From Jacaranda mimosifolia (taxonomy: Eukaryota > Streptophyta > Magnoliopsida > Lamiales > Bignoniaceae), in NCBI GenBank assembly GCA_018894105.1, contig CM032128.1, positions 23,417,001-23,481,000 of the forward strand: DNA of 64,000 nt, given 5' to 3'. Each line of letters begins with the position of its first letter. Positions within the stretch are counted from its first letter, which is position 1. This document shows positions 49,801 to 60,285 of this stretch, piece by piece. The notes under the pieces were generated by a model. That model worked only from the letters and a program-made list of their open reading frames with translations. It did no database searches and was not told where the DNA came from. The translations under genes were made by a program, and so were the position numbers.

Positions 49801-50479
49801 GGTGGGATTACATTTATTATATATATGTATTATATATTAGATTATATATTGTACATGTATATATTATATTATATATATAATAATATATTACTTATTTCTT
49901 TTTCTTTTTAAGATATTATATAATTTAATTTGGACCATTGATCTCTTTAAAAAAAATTTAACGGTTGATAAGTGAGGGGCATGATCATCTTTTTGTACAT
50001 AAAATTACATTCCAAATCGCGCACACCCGCGCGTGAATGACACCTTCCTCTCCAGGGGTGCTCATTGCATGATTTTAGAAAATATAAGGGGTATAGGAAC
50101 AAATTTTTATTTCACAGGGAGTTATAAGCCAATTCAGGATATCACAGGGGGCTGCTGTGCAATTTACCCAATAAATATGTATGAGTTTTATAGCCAAAAC
50201 TTATAAGGTAGTGACTCTTTTAGGAATTTATCAATACGGGATACGACATCATAATTATTTCTCCTCCAGAGCGTAACGTTCTTGTTGCAGCTTGACACAA
50301 TTCAGATCAGTCACCAAGCATTGGGAATATAAAGGTGGCTCCTATGAATTCAAAAGGTGATTTTGATGTGTTGCACTTTGCTTCGTAGGTTCAAGATGTG
50401 ACTCTCATATGTATAACACTGTCCTATATAGCACTTAGCTCCCAATATTTCAACTGGCGATTAGCTCTGATACCATCTA

Positions 50480-51075
50480 TGATGACTTAGGCTAGCGTAT
50501 TGGTAAAATACTAATGACCACCTTATAAATTTTAGCTAAAGAATCCATGTCCATTTATTGGTTTCTTTTGGACAAAATTGATCATAATTCAATTTTAGGA
50601 TGGATGGGTTTGGATGTAATTTTCACCTCCAATGGGCTTGTGGGCTTGTGGGCTTGGGCGAGATAAATTGTATCAGAATCGATTATGAATCAAAATATTG
50701 GAAGCTAACTACTATGTGGAACAAAGTGCTACACTTGTAGGAGCCACTTCTTGAACATGGGGAGCCAAGTACACACGCGAAGGCCACCTCTTGAACCTAT
50801 AGGAATTACCTCTAGAATCCTAATGCTTGGTGATTAATTTTGAACTATGTCACTCCGCGAAGAGAACATTGTGTTTTGAAGTATGGATGGTTATGATGCC
50901 TCATCCTACATTGATAAAATATTAAAAGAATCACCACCTTATAAGATTTGGCTAAAGAATTCATACACATCTATCGAATATCATTTTGAGCAAGTTAATT
51001 ATAGCGTAATTTTAAGATATATCTTACGAGTTTAAAGACAATTATTGCATCCAACAAAATTTCAGACCTAGGACA
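50480..51075 (+). mobile_element. TRIM-like miniature LTR element, direct copy
   Basis: LTR-like unit 1 starts TGATGACTTAGG at 50480 and runs to about 50667. A degenerate primer site, ttgtatcagaat (50668-50679, three mismatches to the initiator tRNA-Met site), follows. The internal segment 50680-50893 aligns with the inverted copy (gctaactactatgtgg / gctaagtgctatatag; caatgcttggtga / taatgcttggtga). LTR-like unit 2 starts TGATGCCTCATCC at 50894 and shares ataaaatattaa, accttataa and tggctaaagaattcat with unit 1. The right end is about 51075 and is poorly defined. No open frame of note. Confidence 0.6.
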
Positions 51076-52344
51076 TGGCAAATAGAGAGTATATCATATA
51101 AGTTATCTCAATAAATACTATAATTCAGGCACAAAGGTAAATAATATGAATAAAAAAATGCAAATTCTATAACACTGTTTGATTATTTTAATTTTAGAAA
51201 ATGATATGCACCGCATACATAAACGTTTTTCAATTTAAAAAAAAAAAAAATCCCGTAAGAAAGTGATTTGAAGATTAATTTTGAAACAAAGCTTGTACTT
51301 AAATTAGGGATAGAAAAATCATAGGTTTAACTTTAGGTAAGAAAATGATATATATTAAACTTAAGCTTTATTAAATGAATATTCATTTTGCGTCGACATA
51401 GTAATATTTATATATATATTGTATACTAGTAATATTTATATATATTTTGTATACAAAGTGTAAGGACTTTAATAACTAATTTTATATATTTTATAATGAG
51501 CTGATAAAATTAACTCTATTTTAAAAAGACAATAATAGATAATTTGTTTTCTTTTTTCTTCTATGTGGTTCTTTTTCCTCTCTTTTCAAATTTATATTTT
51601 TTTCAATTATTTTATTTTATCCTATGATTTTTTCTATTTATTTATAAAAAATTAGCACACACATAAAATGTGCTAAAATTACTAATATTTTATAAGATTT
51701 CAAAGTTTTTTAAATATTAGTAAGCAAATGCACATATTAACATAAATAATACTTATTTTTGTAACCAAATGTAAAGAATATTAATAAAAAAAATATGAAG
51801 CAATGAAATTGAAATTATCAATAATGTTAATATACACTTATATAACATGAGTTGCATTTATATTGTTTCTATTTACATTACGACAACACGTATAATAACA
51901 AAATAAATATTTTTACCATTCATCATTTGATAATTTTATTATCTCTATGTAAGTTATTTATCGATTATTATATATGAGAGATGACAAATAAAATGCAATT
52001 CCCGTAACTGTAAAACTTGTGGCCTGTGGGATTTGTTGGCAAGATCTGAAACTAGTTTCACTTTATATATGTCATATGTAATAAGTTCGACAGCATTATT
52101 AAAAAGAAAAAGGGTCTTGACATCGTTATTAATATTTTCTTTAATCTGAAAATTTAAATAATTTTTGCATTGTGACGATTATCTTTGTCCGTTCTGTTCA
52201 ACTTTTGACTTGTGTTTCTCTATCTTTCTCGGTGCAGGTGTGGGTGGTCCTAGTCGTAGTTTCGAGAATGAGACACGTGGAGCTTAAATTTCTATATTAT
52301 TCATTATATTTTTAATAAATTAATTATCATGGCACATAATTTTT
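51076..52344. other. AT-rich stretch without recognised genes
   Basis: Contains a short duplication of gtaatatttatatatat near 51400 and 51429. The segment 52150-52290 has more balanced composition, but nothing identifiable. Confidence 0.5.
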
Positions 52345-53145
52345 GCAGGCATAAACTTAATTTATTATATTATTAATGCCAATTACATTGAAAAAAAATA
52401 CTCAATTATTTTATATAGTGCAGATAAACAAAACATAATTTTAACTATAATTATAGTGAATGACATACAAATATTAATTATCAATTAACATAAATTCATA
52501 TATACAACAAATAGTTCTATATCAAAAGTTTAAAAATGGGGGTCTATGTGGAATCGCTACATATTCTATAAATTTTTTCATTATCTTTTGACCATATTAT
52601 TTGATTTTGTAATTTTTTATCAAATGATAAATGCACTTTTTAAATTAAACTGAAAATTAAGGATATAATATGTAATTCAAAATTTGATAACATGGAGTAA
52701 CCGTTACTTTGAGTATGTAAAAAGTCTTGCTTTTTTTATTAGGGCTCTTGACATATCGGTCCTACATACATGCATAAATTTTATATCTCACATTATTGAT
52801 GCTAATTATTTTAATGAATAATAAAGCACTCAAATTTTTATATAGTATAAATAAATAATTATAGCATATTGGATAGCATAAAATATTAATTATTGATTTA
52901 TATAAATTTATATATAGTAAATAATCAACGACAAAAGTTCAATGTGTATGTATTTGCTTGCCTATACAGTTAACAATTTTTTTCATTGTGCTTGATCATA
53001 TTATAACTTCGGTTTTGTTATTCTTTATCAAGTGATAAATGCACTTCTGTAATTAAACTGAAAAGTAAGAGTATAATTTATAATCCAAAATTTGGTATAA
53101 CATTATGCAACCGTCACTTTGAATATATAAACGATTTTGCTTTTT
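52345..53145. repeat. ~400-bp diverged tandem duplication
   Basis: Copy 1 (about 52345-52740) and copy 2 (about 52765-53145) share colinear landmarks: gcataaa.tta, aatgccaatta / gatgctaatta, actcaa, aaatattaattat, atatatac / atatatag, caaaagtt, tttttcatt, gatcatatta, gataaatgcactt, aattaaactgaaaa and atatgtaaaa / gcttttttta. No coding content was found; identity unknown. Confidence 0.75.
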
Positions 53146-54267
53146 TATATAGAAGAATAGATACAGACAAATTAAGTAGGTCATTTCTATCAAAATTATT
53201 TATTACCAATAACTAATCAATAATTCATAATTTATTATCTACTGCTATTAATATTTGTAAATTAAACTTTGAATCCAATATATGGTTTCAATGAAAATTT
53301 TCATTATTTGAAAGAATGTTGCAGTTTTAGCCTTAAAAAGGACAGTTTTATCAATAATTTTACCGTGATGTTTGGACATCTTTTATATCATGTTCCCTAT
53401 CTTAGTTATTGAATCTTACGAGTAAATGACAAAGTTTTTACTACATTTTTCATGTTTCCAGTTATTATAAAAGGTTATACTTTTAAAAAATTGCTTTCTT
53501 TTACATAAAGTTTTAACAATCACCTAGTAATATGAATAATTCATATTTGCAAATTGCTGTTACTTATTCAAAAAATGTCAATTTGGAGGGAAAAGCACCT
53601 CCTAATTTGCTTCCAACTTTTAGTTTCAATTTTACAAAATTGAAGGAAAGCGCAAAAAAAAAGAAAGGTTAAGTTTGCTTAATTTCAACAAGAAACTGAA
53701 AATTATTCTCTTTTCCCACGTGTTTTCAAACAATGCTTGAATACCAATAATCTATGTCTACCTAATTAAATCAAAATCTATATCTTATGTATCTATTTAT
53801 ATTTTGTGAGATAGAAGTTCAATATTAATGCCTCGACCTTGTGGGAAAGCATCATTAATTAATAAAAATAAAATATACAAATTATCCCTATAACATTAAG
53901 ACAAAAATAAAATTAAAATATCTCCAACTATAAATTAATTTGCTTAAATATAATTAAAATAAATTTAACATTTGTGGACAAATGACATTCACTTGAATAA
54001 ACCCAACATTTTATTTTATTTAAATTATTATTTTGGTTGGCAAATATAAAAGTTTTATAAATTATAAAGAACTTTGATTTATTTAATGACTATTTGAATT
54101 ATTTACCACTTAAAATATGTTATTTTTGAATCTTTGGAATAAATTGTATAATTGGTAAAATAGATATAATAGTCTATCAAAAAACACATGTGATGTCTAT
54201 TATTGACTAATTAATTTATTATCTAGACAATCTTATAATAAAGTCTACATGATATTTCTTTGATTAT
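53146..54267. other. AT-rich stretch without recognised features
   Basis: No gene, terminal repeat or RNA structure was seen. Confidence 0.5.
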
Positions 54268-54270
54268 TTA

Positions 54271-54542
54271 GAGGGTATTTGGGTGAGCTTATAAGCTTCT
54301 TAAAATATTTTATAAGATGTTTGGGAATTAATAAGATGTAAAAAAGTGTTCGGTAAGTTTTTTTAAAAAAAAGCTTATAAACTTCTAAAATAAGATGTTA
54401 TGAGCTTATAAGCTCTTTTCAAAAAAGTAAGGAGTGCCTAAAATATTTTATAAATCTTAATAACTTAATTTTAATTACAAAAATATCTTATAAGATGTAG
54501 GAGCTTATAAAATATTTTAAATAAAATTAACCAAACACCCTC
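54271..54542. mobile_element. Tourist-like (PIF/Harbinger) MITE, 272 bp, TSD TTA
   Basis: The left end GAGGGTATTTGG and right end in reverse complement GAGGGTGTTTGG form the TIR. TTA flanks it on both sides (54268-54270 and 54543-54545). The interior repeats gagcttataag and atattttataag words in both orientations, giving a hairpin-forming element. Size, TSD and TIR fit Tourist-type MITEs. Confidence 0.88.
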
Positions 54543-54545
54543 TTA

Positions 54546-56279
54546 ATCTCACCGTCCATTTTATCTCGTATCTCATCCCACCACACAAAGTAAAAAGGAG
54601 TCCTACTATAATGAAAGTATGGATAACTCAAAAAGTCTTGTAGTGCTTTTATGATACATATTATAACAATAAATTAGTAACTCTAAAATAGTAAAAAAGG
54701 AGAGTATGATTGAATTTTATATATTTTTGATAGTATAAAGAACTATAACATCAAATGTCGTTAATTATATTTCAATTTCTCCACAAATAACTGGTACTCT
54801 ACTTTCTTTGCGTCATAACCCTTTGAATGTTTTAAAATTTTAAATGAAATTAGACTTCAAAAGTTTTCATAATAGGTCGTGGACAATAGAAGACTGTATA
54901 TAATAGAATTATAATCATTTAAGGTTAACTATTTTGCACAACTGTGAATCTCTAATGTTTTTTATTTCTAGCTTTCCTACATATTATTCTCTTTCTATTA
55001 TAATTCTAGAGGCAAAAAAAAGATGAATTATCTCAAAAATAGAAAAAAGAAAAAACTTGATTCCTGGAGCTGGATGCTGAAAAAAAAAAGAAAGAATTTA
55101 TAATAAAATAAACAAAACAATTAAGGTACTTGTGAAGTTTCTACAACCATTTTTAAATACTCCGTTTTATTTTTCATATATATATATATATATATAATTC
55201 AATTATGAATTTTTGATACTATAAACATAAAATTGAGTAACAATAAGTCAATCAACAGTCATACTAAAAGTATGTAAAGAAAAAGTGTACTTGAATAATA
55301 AATGAAAAATTAAAGTAACCCTGGATAAGAGCAATACTAAAATTTTATGGATTAAACTTTAAATTTAATATTTAAGAAAGAGTGCTATATAGAGAATAAG
55401 TGGAATGTTTGCTTCGACAATGTTTGATTGTGTTTTTTTGTGTGATTTTAATATGTTTTTTTGGAGACAATTTCTCATTAGAGCTACCACTATCCTAGTG
55501 AAGCTCTCAATGTTGAAAGTGAGATTGAAGAATGTAAAAGTTGTGTTGGGGAATGTAATGAATTTTTGGTTAAGTTTTGGGGAATAATTAAAAATTAGTT
55601 TTGGAGAGTTTTAGTATGTTTGTTTATGTTTTGGGGAGAGATATTTTTTACTATAACAATCAAATTAATGTTTTTTTTATTGAAATTTTGGGTGAAAATG
55701 GATTTGAGTAATTTTTTTATTGTAAGAATAATAATAAAATATATATCATATATATATATATGAGATATATGTATGTATATATTGAAGAATGGAGAAGTTT
55801 TGGGAATAATGAAAGATTGAAGAGGGTATTTTGAAAAAATCTATTTTAGTCTTCTGGAGGAAAAATGAGTGTATTTTTTGTCATGTTTCCCCAAAACAAA
55901 ATTGATTTGGGAAATCATAACCAAACACTCCCAAATGCTTTTAATGTATTTTCTTGACATCCTTTATTTTGATAAGGCCTACTCAATAGAGGATAAGTCC
56001 CAAAAATGTTAAAAAAAACAGAAGACAGACAAAAGAATTTGTTAAAGTAAAAAATAGCCTATAAATTCTTTTAATGATTTAGTGTACCTTTTACAAATCA
56101 AATTTTAAATTGCACCTCATAAATTTTAATTTCAAAATGAATCATTTCTCCTCCAAGTATATTATAATTTAATCCCTTTTATTTTTCATAATACTAATTT
56201 TTATATCTTACTTAATTATATGGAAGTATATTTTTAGTTTTAAAACCGCTGTAAAAATATAATATTTAATTTGACTAGA
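54546..56279. other. AT-rich stretch; possible worn MITE at 55412-55940
   Basis: 55412-55440 (tgtttgcttcgacaatgttt) and, inverted, 55905-55940 (ataaccaaacactcccaaat) might be degraded TIRs of a roughly 530-bp element with T/G-rich left and A/C-rich right halves. No TSD was found. The 60-codon frame at 55405 lies within it and is accidental. (AT)n at 55180-55196 and 55741-55762. Otherwise nothing recognisable. Confidence 0.35.
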
Positions 56280-56288
56280 TAAAATATA

Positions 56289-57295
56289 GGATAAATTTCA
56301 TTTTACCCCTCTGTACAATAAGGTGGGTCTCAAATACCCCCTATACTATTGAAACCTTCAAATACCATCTTCAAGGGTGTCAAATATCCCCCTGTACTAC
56401 CAAAAATCTTCAAATACCCCCTCAAAGTCATCTGCCGTTAGCAAAATAGCTGATGGTGTCAAGACTCTATAGTAAATTACTAATTTAACCTCAAATAATA
56501 ACTAAATACCATAAAAACTTAGGATACGTAGCTTTTTTAAAAAAAGTAACAATAAATTATAAGTGAAATATAACAAAACCCTACATATTATTATACATTT
56601 TTTATATCCTAAAACGAATGCAAATTTGAAAAATTTTAGACAAATAGTTACAAAATATAAATACATATAATGGTCCCATGTATTTTTTCAACACAAGCAA
56701 CCTCTATTTTTTTGGTCATATATGTTCTGTATTAAAATTGAGTTGTTAAATATTCTTTAAAAAAAAAGAAATGATTTAATATTTTATTGGATTAGGAGTT
56801 AGATGATGCTTTACGTCCTAAAATGAATGTAACAAAATTGAAGTAATAAACTTGAGCATTATATAGTAAATCACAAGGGTATTTTGGATATAAAATTTTT
56901 CAATGATCATATGTATAAATGGAAGATAATTTTAGTGCTACATCAGCCAAACAACCGTCACTTTTCTAACGTCAAAGAAGTTTGATGGGGGTATTTAAAG
57001 GTTTTGGTAGTACGGGTACTAAGGATGGATTTGTCTACATAGAAAAAAAGGCCACATATCTTAGGTTTTTATGCTATTTAGTTATTTTTTGAGGTTAAAT
57101 CAGTAGTTTATTATAAGGTTTTGACACCGTCAGCTATTTTACTAATGACAGATGATTTTGAAGGGGGTATTTAAAGATTTTGGTAGAACAAGGGGGATAT
57201 TTGACACCCTTGAGAGGGGTATTTAAAGGTTTTGGAAATATAGGAAGGTATTTGATACATACCCCATAGTACAGGGGGTAAAATGAATTTAACCC
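56289..57295. mobile_element. Mutator-like element (1007 bp), long TIRs, 9-bp TSD
   Basis: The left end GGATAAATTTCATTTTACCC and the right end in reverse complement GGGTTAAATTCATTTTACCC begin inverted repeats that continue for roughly 240 bases. Shared words include caaataccccct, gggtgtcaaatatccccc, gctgacggtgtcaa and taatttaacctcaaa-like. The TSD TAAAATATA is perfect at 56280-56288 and 57296-57304. A 9-bp TSD plus long TIRs is typical of Mutator-like elements. There is no transposase, so it is non-autonomous. Confidence 0.93.
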
Positions 57296-57494
57296 TAAAA
57301 TATATTTGAATAAATTGAAACAAGAATTAACTCTATATTTGATTTACACTATGTTTAGTTCAAGGATTTGATCGGGAAAAGAAAAGAAAATGATAAGGAA
57401 CATATTTTTAATTGTTTGGTTAGTAGGAAAAATGCTTAAGAAAGGAAAATTTACACTATATTTGGTTTAAGGATTTTTGATAAGGAAAGGAAAG

Positions 57495-58169
57495 TGATGA
57501 GGGTTCGATTTCGATGACGGATATGAATCCGGGTATGAATCACGATCCGGTGTATTGATCTTCTGGATTGATTTGGGATTGGAATCCTGCAATCACAGTA
57601 AACGTTAGGCTAGCCGAGTGGCCCTCGACTTAGGCCCTCCGACGCTCAAGTCAGTATATATTCGACCTCTTTAATCGAGTAGCGGAATGTATGGGCTTTT
57701 GAGTGTATGAGTGCATACCTGTGAGAAGCAAGGTTGAGGGGCTTTTATATTCTCCCCCTTGTAGGAAATGTCAGGGAAGCCCTTGGCTTATCCCAGGGAC
57801 CTTCAACCTCCTACCGGGGGTAATTGGTCAATTCCCCCGTTTGAATATTGCCAGCTGGATGTCCTTTTATGCTGTAGGACAAGATGGTACACTGTTGCGG
57901 CGTCTGCTGTGTCAGACGGTGAGGGGAGGGCATACGCCATTAATGCGGAGGCGTGCTATCAGTCAACGCATTTAATGCGGTGGCAGAGTACTGTGCAGGG
58001 CTCGACTTGAGAATCAACGAGAAGAGATGTCGATAATGATCGAGTGGATCTGAGAGCCATGGAGTGCCTTGTGGATTGGTCGAACAGGGTCGACCAGTCA
58101 CTTGGGTCCTGGGCCGTTGATTTGGTGTTGGGCCTCGCCGATTTGGGCCATTTTGGGCCTCCTATATCA
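57495..58169 (-). mobile_element. 3' LTR of the Tat-type element (675 bp)
   Basis: On the plus strand it starts TGATGAGGGTTCG and ends CCTCCTATATCA; on the minus strand it therefore begins TGATATAGGAGGCCC and ends in CA. It is directly followed (plus strand) by a pyrimidine tract complementary to the polypurine tract. The candidate TSD on the left is gaaag (57490-57494); the partner lies outside the window. The short open frames at 57703-58234 are accidental. The solo LTR at 25762 begins in a similar way. Confidence 0.85.
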
Positions 58170-58186
58170 TGAGTCCCCCCACTTCG
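58170..58186 (-). other. polypurine tract of the Tat-type element
   Basis: The plus strand reads tgagtccccccacttcg, so the minus strand carries GAAGTGGGGGGACTCA immediately before the LTR start TGATATAGG. Position and purine content fit the plus-strand primer of LTR retrotransposons. Confidence 0.8.
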
Positions 58187-58394
58187 CAAGGCCGAACAGA
58201 GAATCGACGAGCGGCGTTGGGAAGTAACGAACATTAGCTACCATCAACCAGGGTTTTTGAAAATCTCTCAGATTATTATGTGCTTGCTGAGCGGTTACAT
58301 CGTGGTGCGCGTGGGGTGGCGTAACGTTTCCGTCCATTAATGGGGACGTTTGGGTAACCGCGCTTGGACGCTTGGGAAATCGCGTCCGCTTTTC

Positions 58395-58400
58395 TATAAA
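58395..58400 (+). promoter_or_regulatory. TATA box of the opposite-strand gene
   Basis: TATAAA in a GC-richer context (cgcttttctataaatg), about 45 bases upstream of the leader-like ttaccgcttcagaatttccg. Directed away from the LTR and toward pol. Prediction only. Confidence 0.45.
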
Positions 58401-59070
58401 TGATTTATGTGATTCTGCCCATTTTCACTTTTACCGCTTCAGAATTTCCGAGAACCTTTAGGAGATATCTTTCGCTGCAAGACTCCCTAGACTTTGCATT
58501 CGCTTCGCAGATTTTGTGGGCTTAGCCTTCATATCCAGTAAGTGCTCCTCCACCTCTTCGTTTTTCCGAATCCTTTCTCTTTATTTTTCTTTTGAAGAAG
58601 ATGCTTGGGTTATTCAGTTCTGAGGGTAGCCGGGGGGGGGGGACAGTGAGGCCACCCTGTTTGAGGGGCGTAGGGAGTTGCCTGCTCCTTCTAGGTGGGT
58701 TGTCCGGCAGTGGTTCCGGTTCGAGTAGTTCGAGCTCGCCGGTGATCTCGCCTATGAAATCTCTGAAGGCCAGGCCGACACTGCCTCTTTCTTCCCAGCC
58801 GCCAAGCGGCTGTTTATGTCTTTTGCCGCCTGTCCCTCTTGCCCAGTCACCGCGGCAATGCCCGTTGCCATGGCACCCTCTGAGCCCCGGTCTGCTCCCG
58901 CCTTACCCCTCGAAGGGTCTGGCAGTTCTAGCTAGGACTTGTAATACTTGTTTTTGTTTTGATGTACATGCCTCGTTGAGGCTTCTTGAGGATGAAATAA
59001 AATTTGTTGCCCTTCATCTGCCAGCTGTTCAATTTCGAGCACTGTTTTTCTCCATTGCAAGATAACTTGA
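58395..59070 (+). pseudogene. opposite-strand gene relic in the Tat-type element
   Basis: The plus strand, antisense to pol, has a TATA box (TATAAA, 58395) and a leader. A possible CCAGTAAGT splice donor lies near 58540, followed by an ATG at 58592. After an 11-G run (58632-58642) two frames compete. One stays open to 59065 (157 codons, Ser/Pro/Leu-rich). The other, one base away, reads SEATLFEGRRELPAPSRWVV, one stop, then FELAGDLAYEISEGQADTAS and FFPAAKRLFMSFAACPSCPV. The second looks more protein-like, suggesting a frameshift in the G run. A 3'-UTR-like tail with AATAAA (58996) follows. Tat elements are known to carry antisense genes of 1 kb or more; this one would be strongly shortened. 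Function unknown. Confidence 0.45.
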
Positions 59071-59216
59071 ACTTTATCACCATTTATGGTTAGTAAAGTG
59101 TAAATGAATTTGTCGATGGGGCTCGAATTCGAGCCTTAACGGCTTTTCTGCAAGCGTGATGTCGATTTTGCTACCTTGCCTCAGGGGCTTCGATGCCAGT
59201 TTGCTGAGAATTTTCG

Positions 59217-60206
59217 TCGACTAAGGTGGTCGCGGCTCTTGGCCTTGACTTGTTGAGTTTAAGCCTTTCGTCGACTACGGGGTCGACTAAGGTTGTCGCG
59301 GCTCTTCGCCTTAACTTGATTCGTTTAAGCCTTCCGTCGACTACGGGGTCGACTAAGGTGGTCGCAGCTCTTCACCTTGACTTGATTCGTTTAAGCCTTT
59401 CGTCGACTACGGGGTCAACTAAGGTGGTCGCGGCTCTTGGCCTTGACTTGATGAGATTAAGCCTTTCGTCGACTACGGGGTCGACTAAGGTGGTCGCAGC
59501 TCTTCGCCTTGACTTGATTCGTTTAAGCCTTTCGTCGACTACGGGGTCGACTAAGGTGGTCGCGGCTCTTGGCCTTGACTTGATGAGATTAAGCCTTTCG
59601 TCGACTACGGGGTCGACTAAGGTGGTCGCGGCCCTTGGCCTTGACTTGATGAGATTAAGCCTTTCGTCGACTAAGGTGATCGTAGCCCTTGGCCTTGACT
59701 TGATGAGATTAAGCCTTTCGTCGACTACGGGGTCGACTAAGGTGGTCGCGGCTCTTCACCTTGACTTGATTCGTTTAAGCCTTTCGTCGACTACGGGGTC
59801 GACTAAGGTGGTCGTGGCTCTTCGCCTTGACTTGATGAGTTTTAGCCTTTCGTTGACTACGGGGTTGACTAAGGTGGTCGCGGCTCTTCGCCTTGACTTG
59901 ATAAGTTTTAGCCTTTCGTCGACTACGGGGTTGACTAAGGTGGTCGCGGCTCTTCGCCTTGACATGATGAGTTTAAGCCTTTCGTCGACTACGGGGTCGA
60001 GTAAGGTGGTCGCGGCTCTTCGCCTTGACTTGATTCGTTTAAGCCTTTCGTCGACTACGGGGTCGACTAAGGTGGTCGCGGCTCTTCGCCTTGACTTGTT
60101 GAGTTTAAGCCTTTCGTCGACTACGGGGTCGAGTAAGGTGGTCGCGGCTCTTCGTCTTGACTTGATGAGTTAGCCTTTCGTCGACTACGTGGTCGACTAA
60201 GGTTTT
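59217..60206. repeat. 66-bp tandem array, about 15 units
   Basis: Each unit reads, in plus orientation, gtcgactaaggtggtcgcgg, ctcttcgccttgacttgatg, agtttaagcctttc, gtcgactacgg. Most units are 66 bases, a multiple of three, so a plus-strand frame stays open over 315 codons as a 22-residue repeat (VVAALRLDLIRLSLSSTTGS then TK). Reverse frames are open too. One unit (about 59659-59712) lacks 12 bases. Variants alternate between cttggccttgacttgatgag and cttcgccttgacttgattcg types. It sits between the pol end and the 3' side of the antisense gene, where Tat-lineage elements are known to have hypervariable tandem repeats. Repeats, not selection, explain the long frame. Confidence 0.92.
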
Positions 60207-60285
60207 GCTGCGGTCGTCACTTGCTTTTTAATTATAATGGAACTTGATTGTTCTTTACTCAATACAAAAGATGCCAATGAACAGC

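Larger units (their letters stand above)
48488..50169. mobile_element. Mutator-like non-autonomous element (1.68 kb)
   Basis: The left end GGGGTAAATTGCACAG and the right end in reverse complement GGGTAAATTGCACAGCAGCC form TIRs that extend through cccctgtgaaata. The TSD is AATAAATAC (48479-48487) and AATAAATAT (50170-50178): eight of nine identical, consistent with Mutator-like insertion. Removing the element restores the continuous alignment of the interrupted TRIM arm with its partner, which independently confirms both edges. Arms are extremely AT-rich; the centre is a GC-rich island. Confidence 0.88.
48373..50485 (-). mobile_element. TRIM-like miniature LTR element, inverted copy, split by insertion
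   Basis: Read on the minus strand, 50475-50464 is TGGTATCAGAGC, a perfect 12-bp plant initiator tRNA-Met primer site. Downstream comes a short non-coding internal segment (50463-50252). Then an LTR-like unit starts TGATGTCGTATCCC at 50251, with the landmark accttataagttttggcta. This unit is interrupted at 50170 by the Mutator-like element and resumes left of 48488 (gttgatcataatataatttc, then cctaggtcatgac near 48387-48373). The whole arm aligns with the plus-strand copy at 50480-51075. No protein is encoded. Confidence 0.6.

Noticed and set aside
49785..49812. Telomere-like string (ggttagggtaggg)
   Set aside because: Only one or two imperfect units inside a G-rich run, so not an interstitial telomere array.
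57603..57665. tRNA-like segment (gctagccgagtggcc, resembling a pol III A box)
   Set aside because: It lies in the LTR, cannot be folded into a full cloverleaf by eye, and lacks a B box at the right distance.
59226..60173. 315-codon open frame of 22-residue Leu-rich repeats
   Set aside because: It is a by-product of a 66-bp tandem array whose unit length is a multiple of three; other frames on both strands are open as well, and no start or codon signal supports translation.
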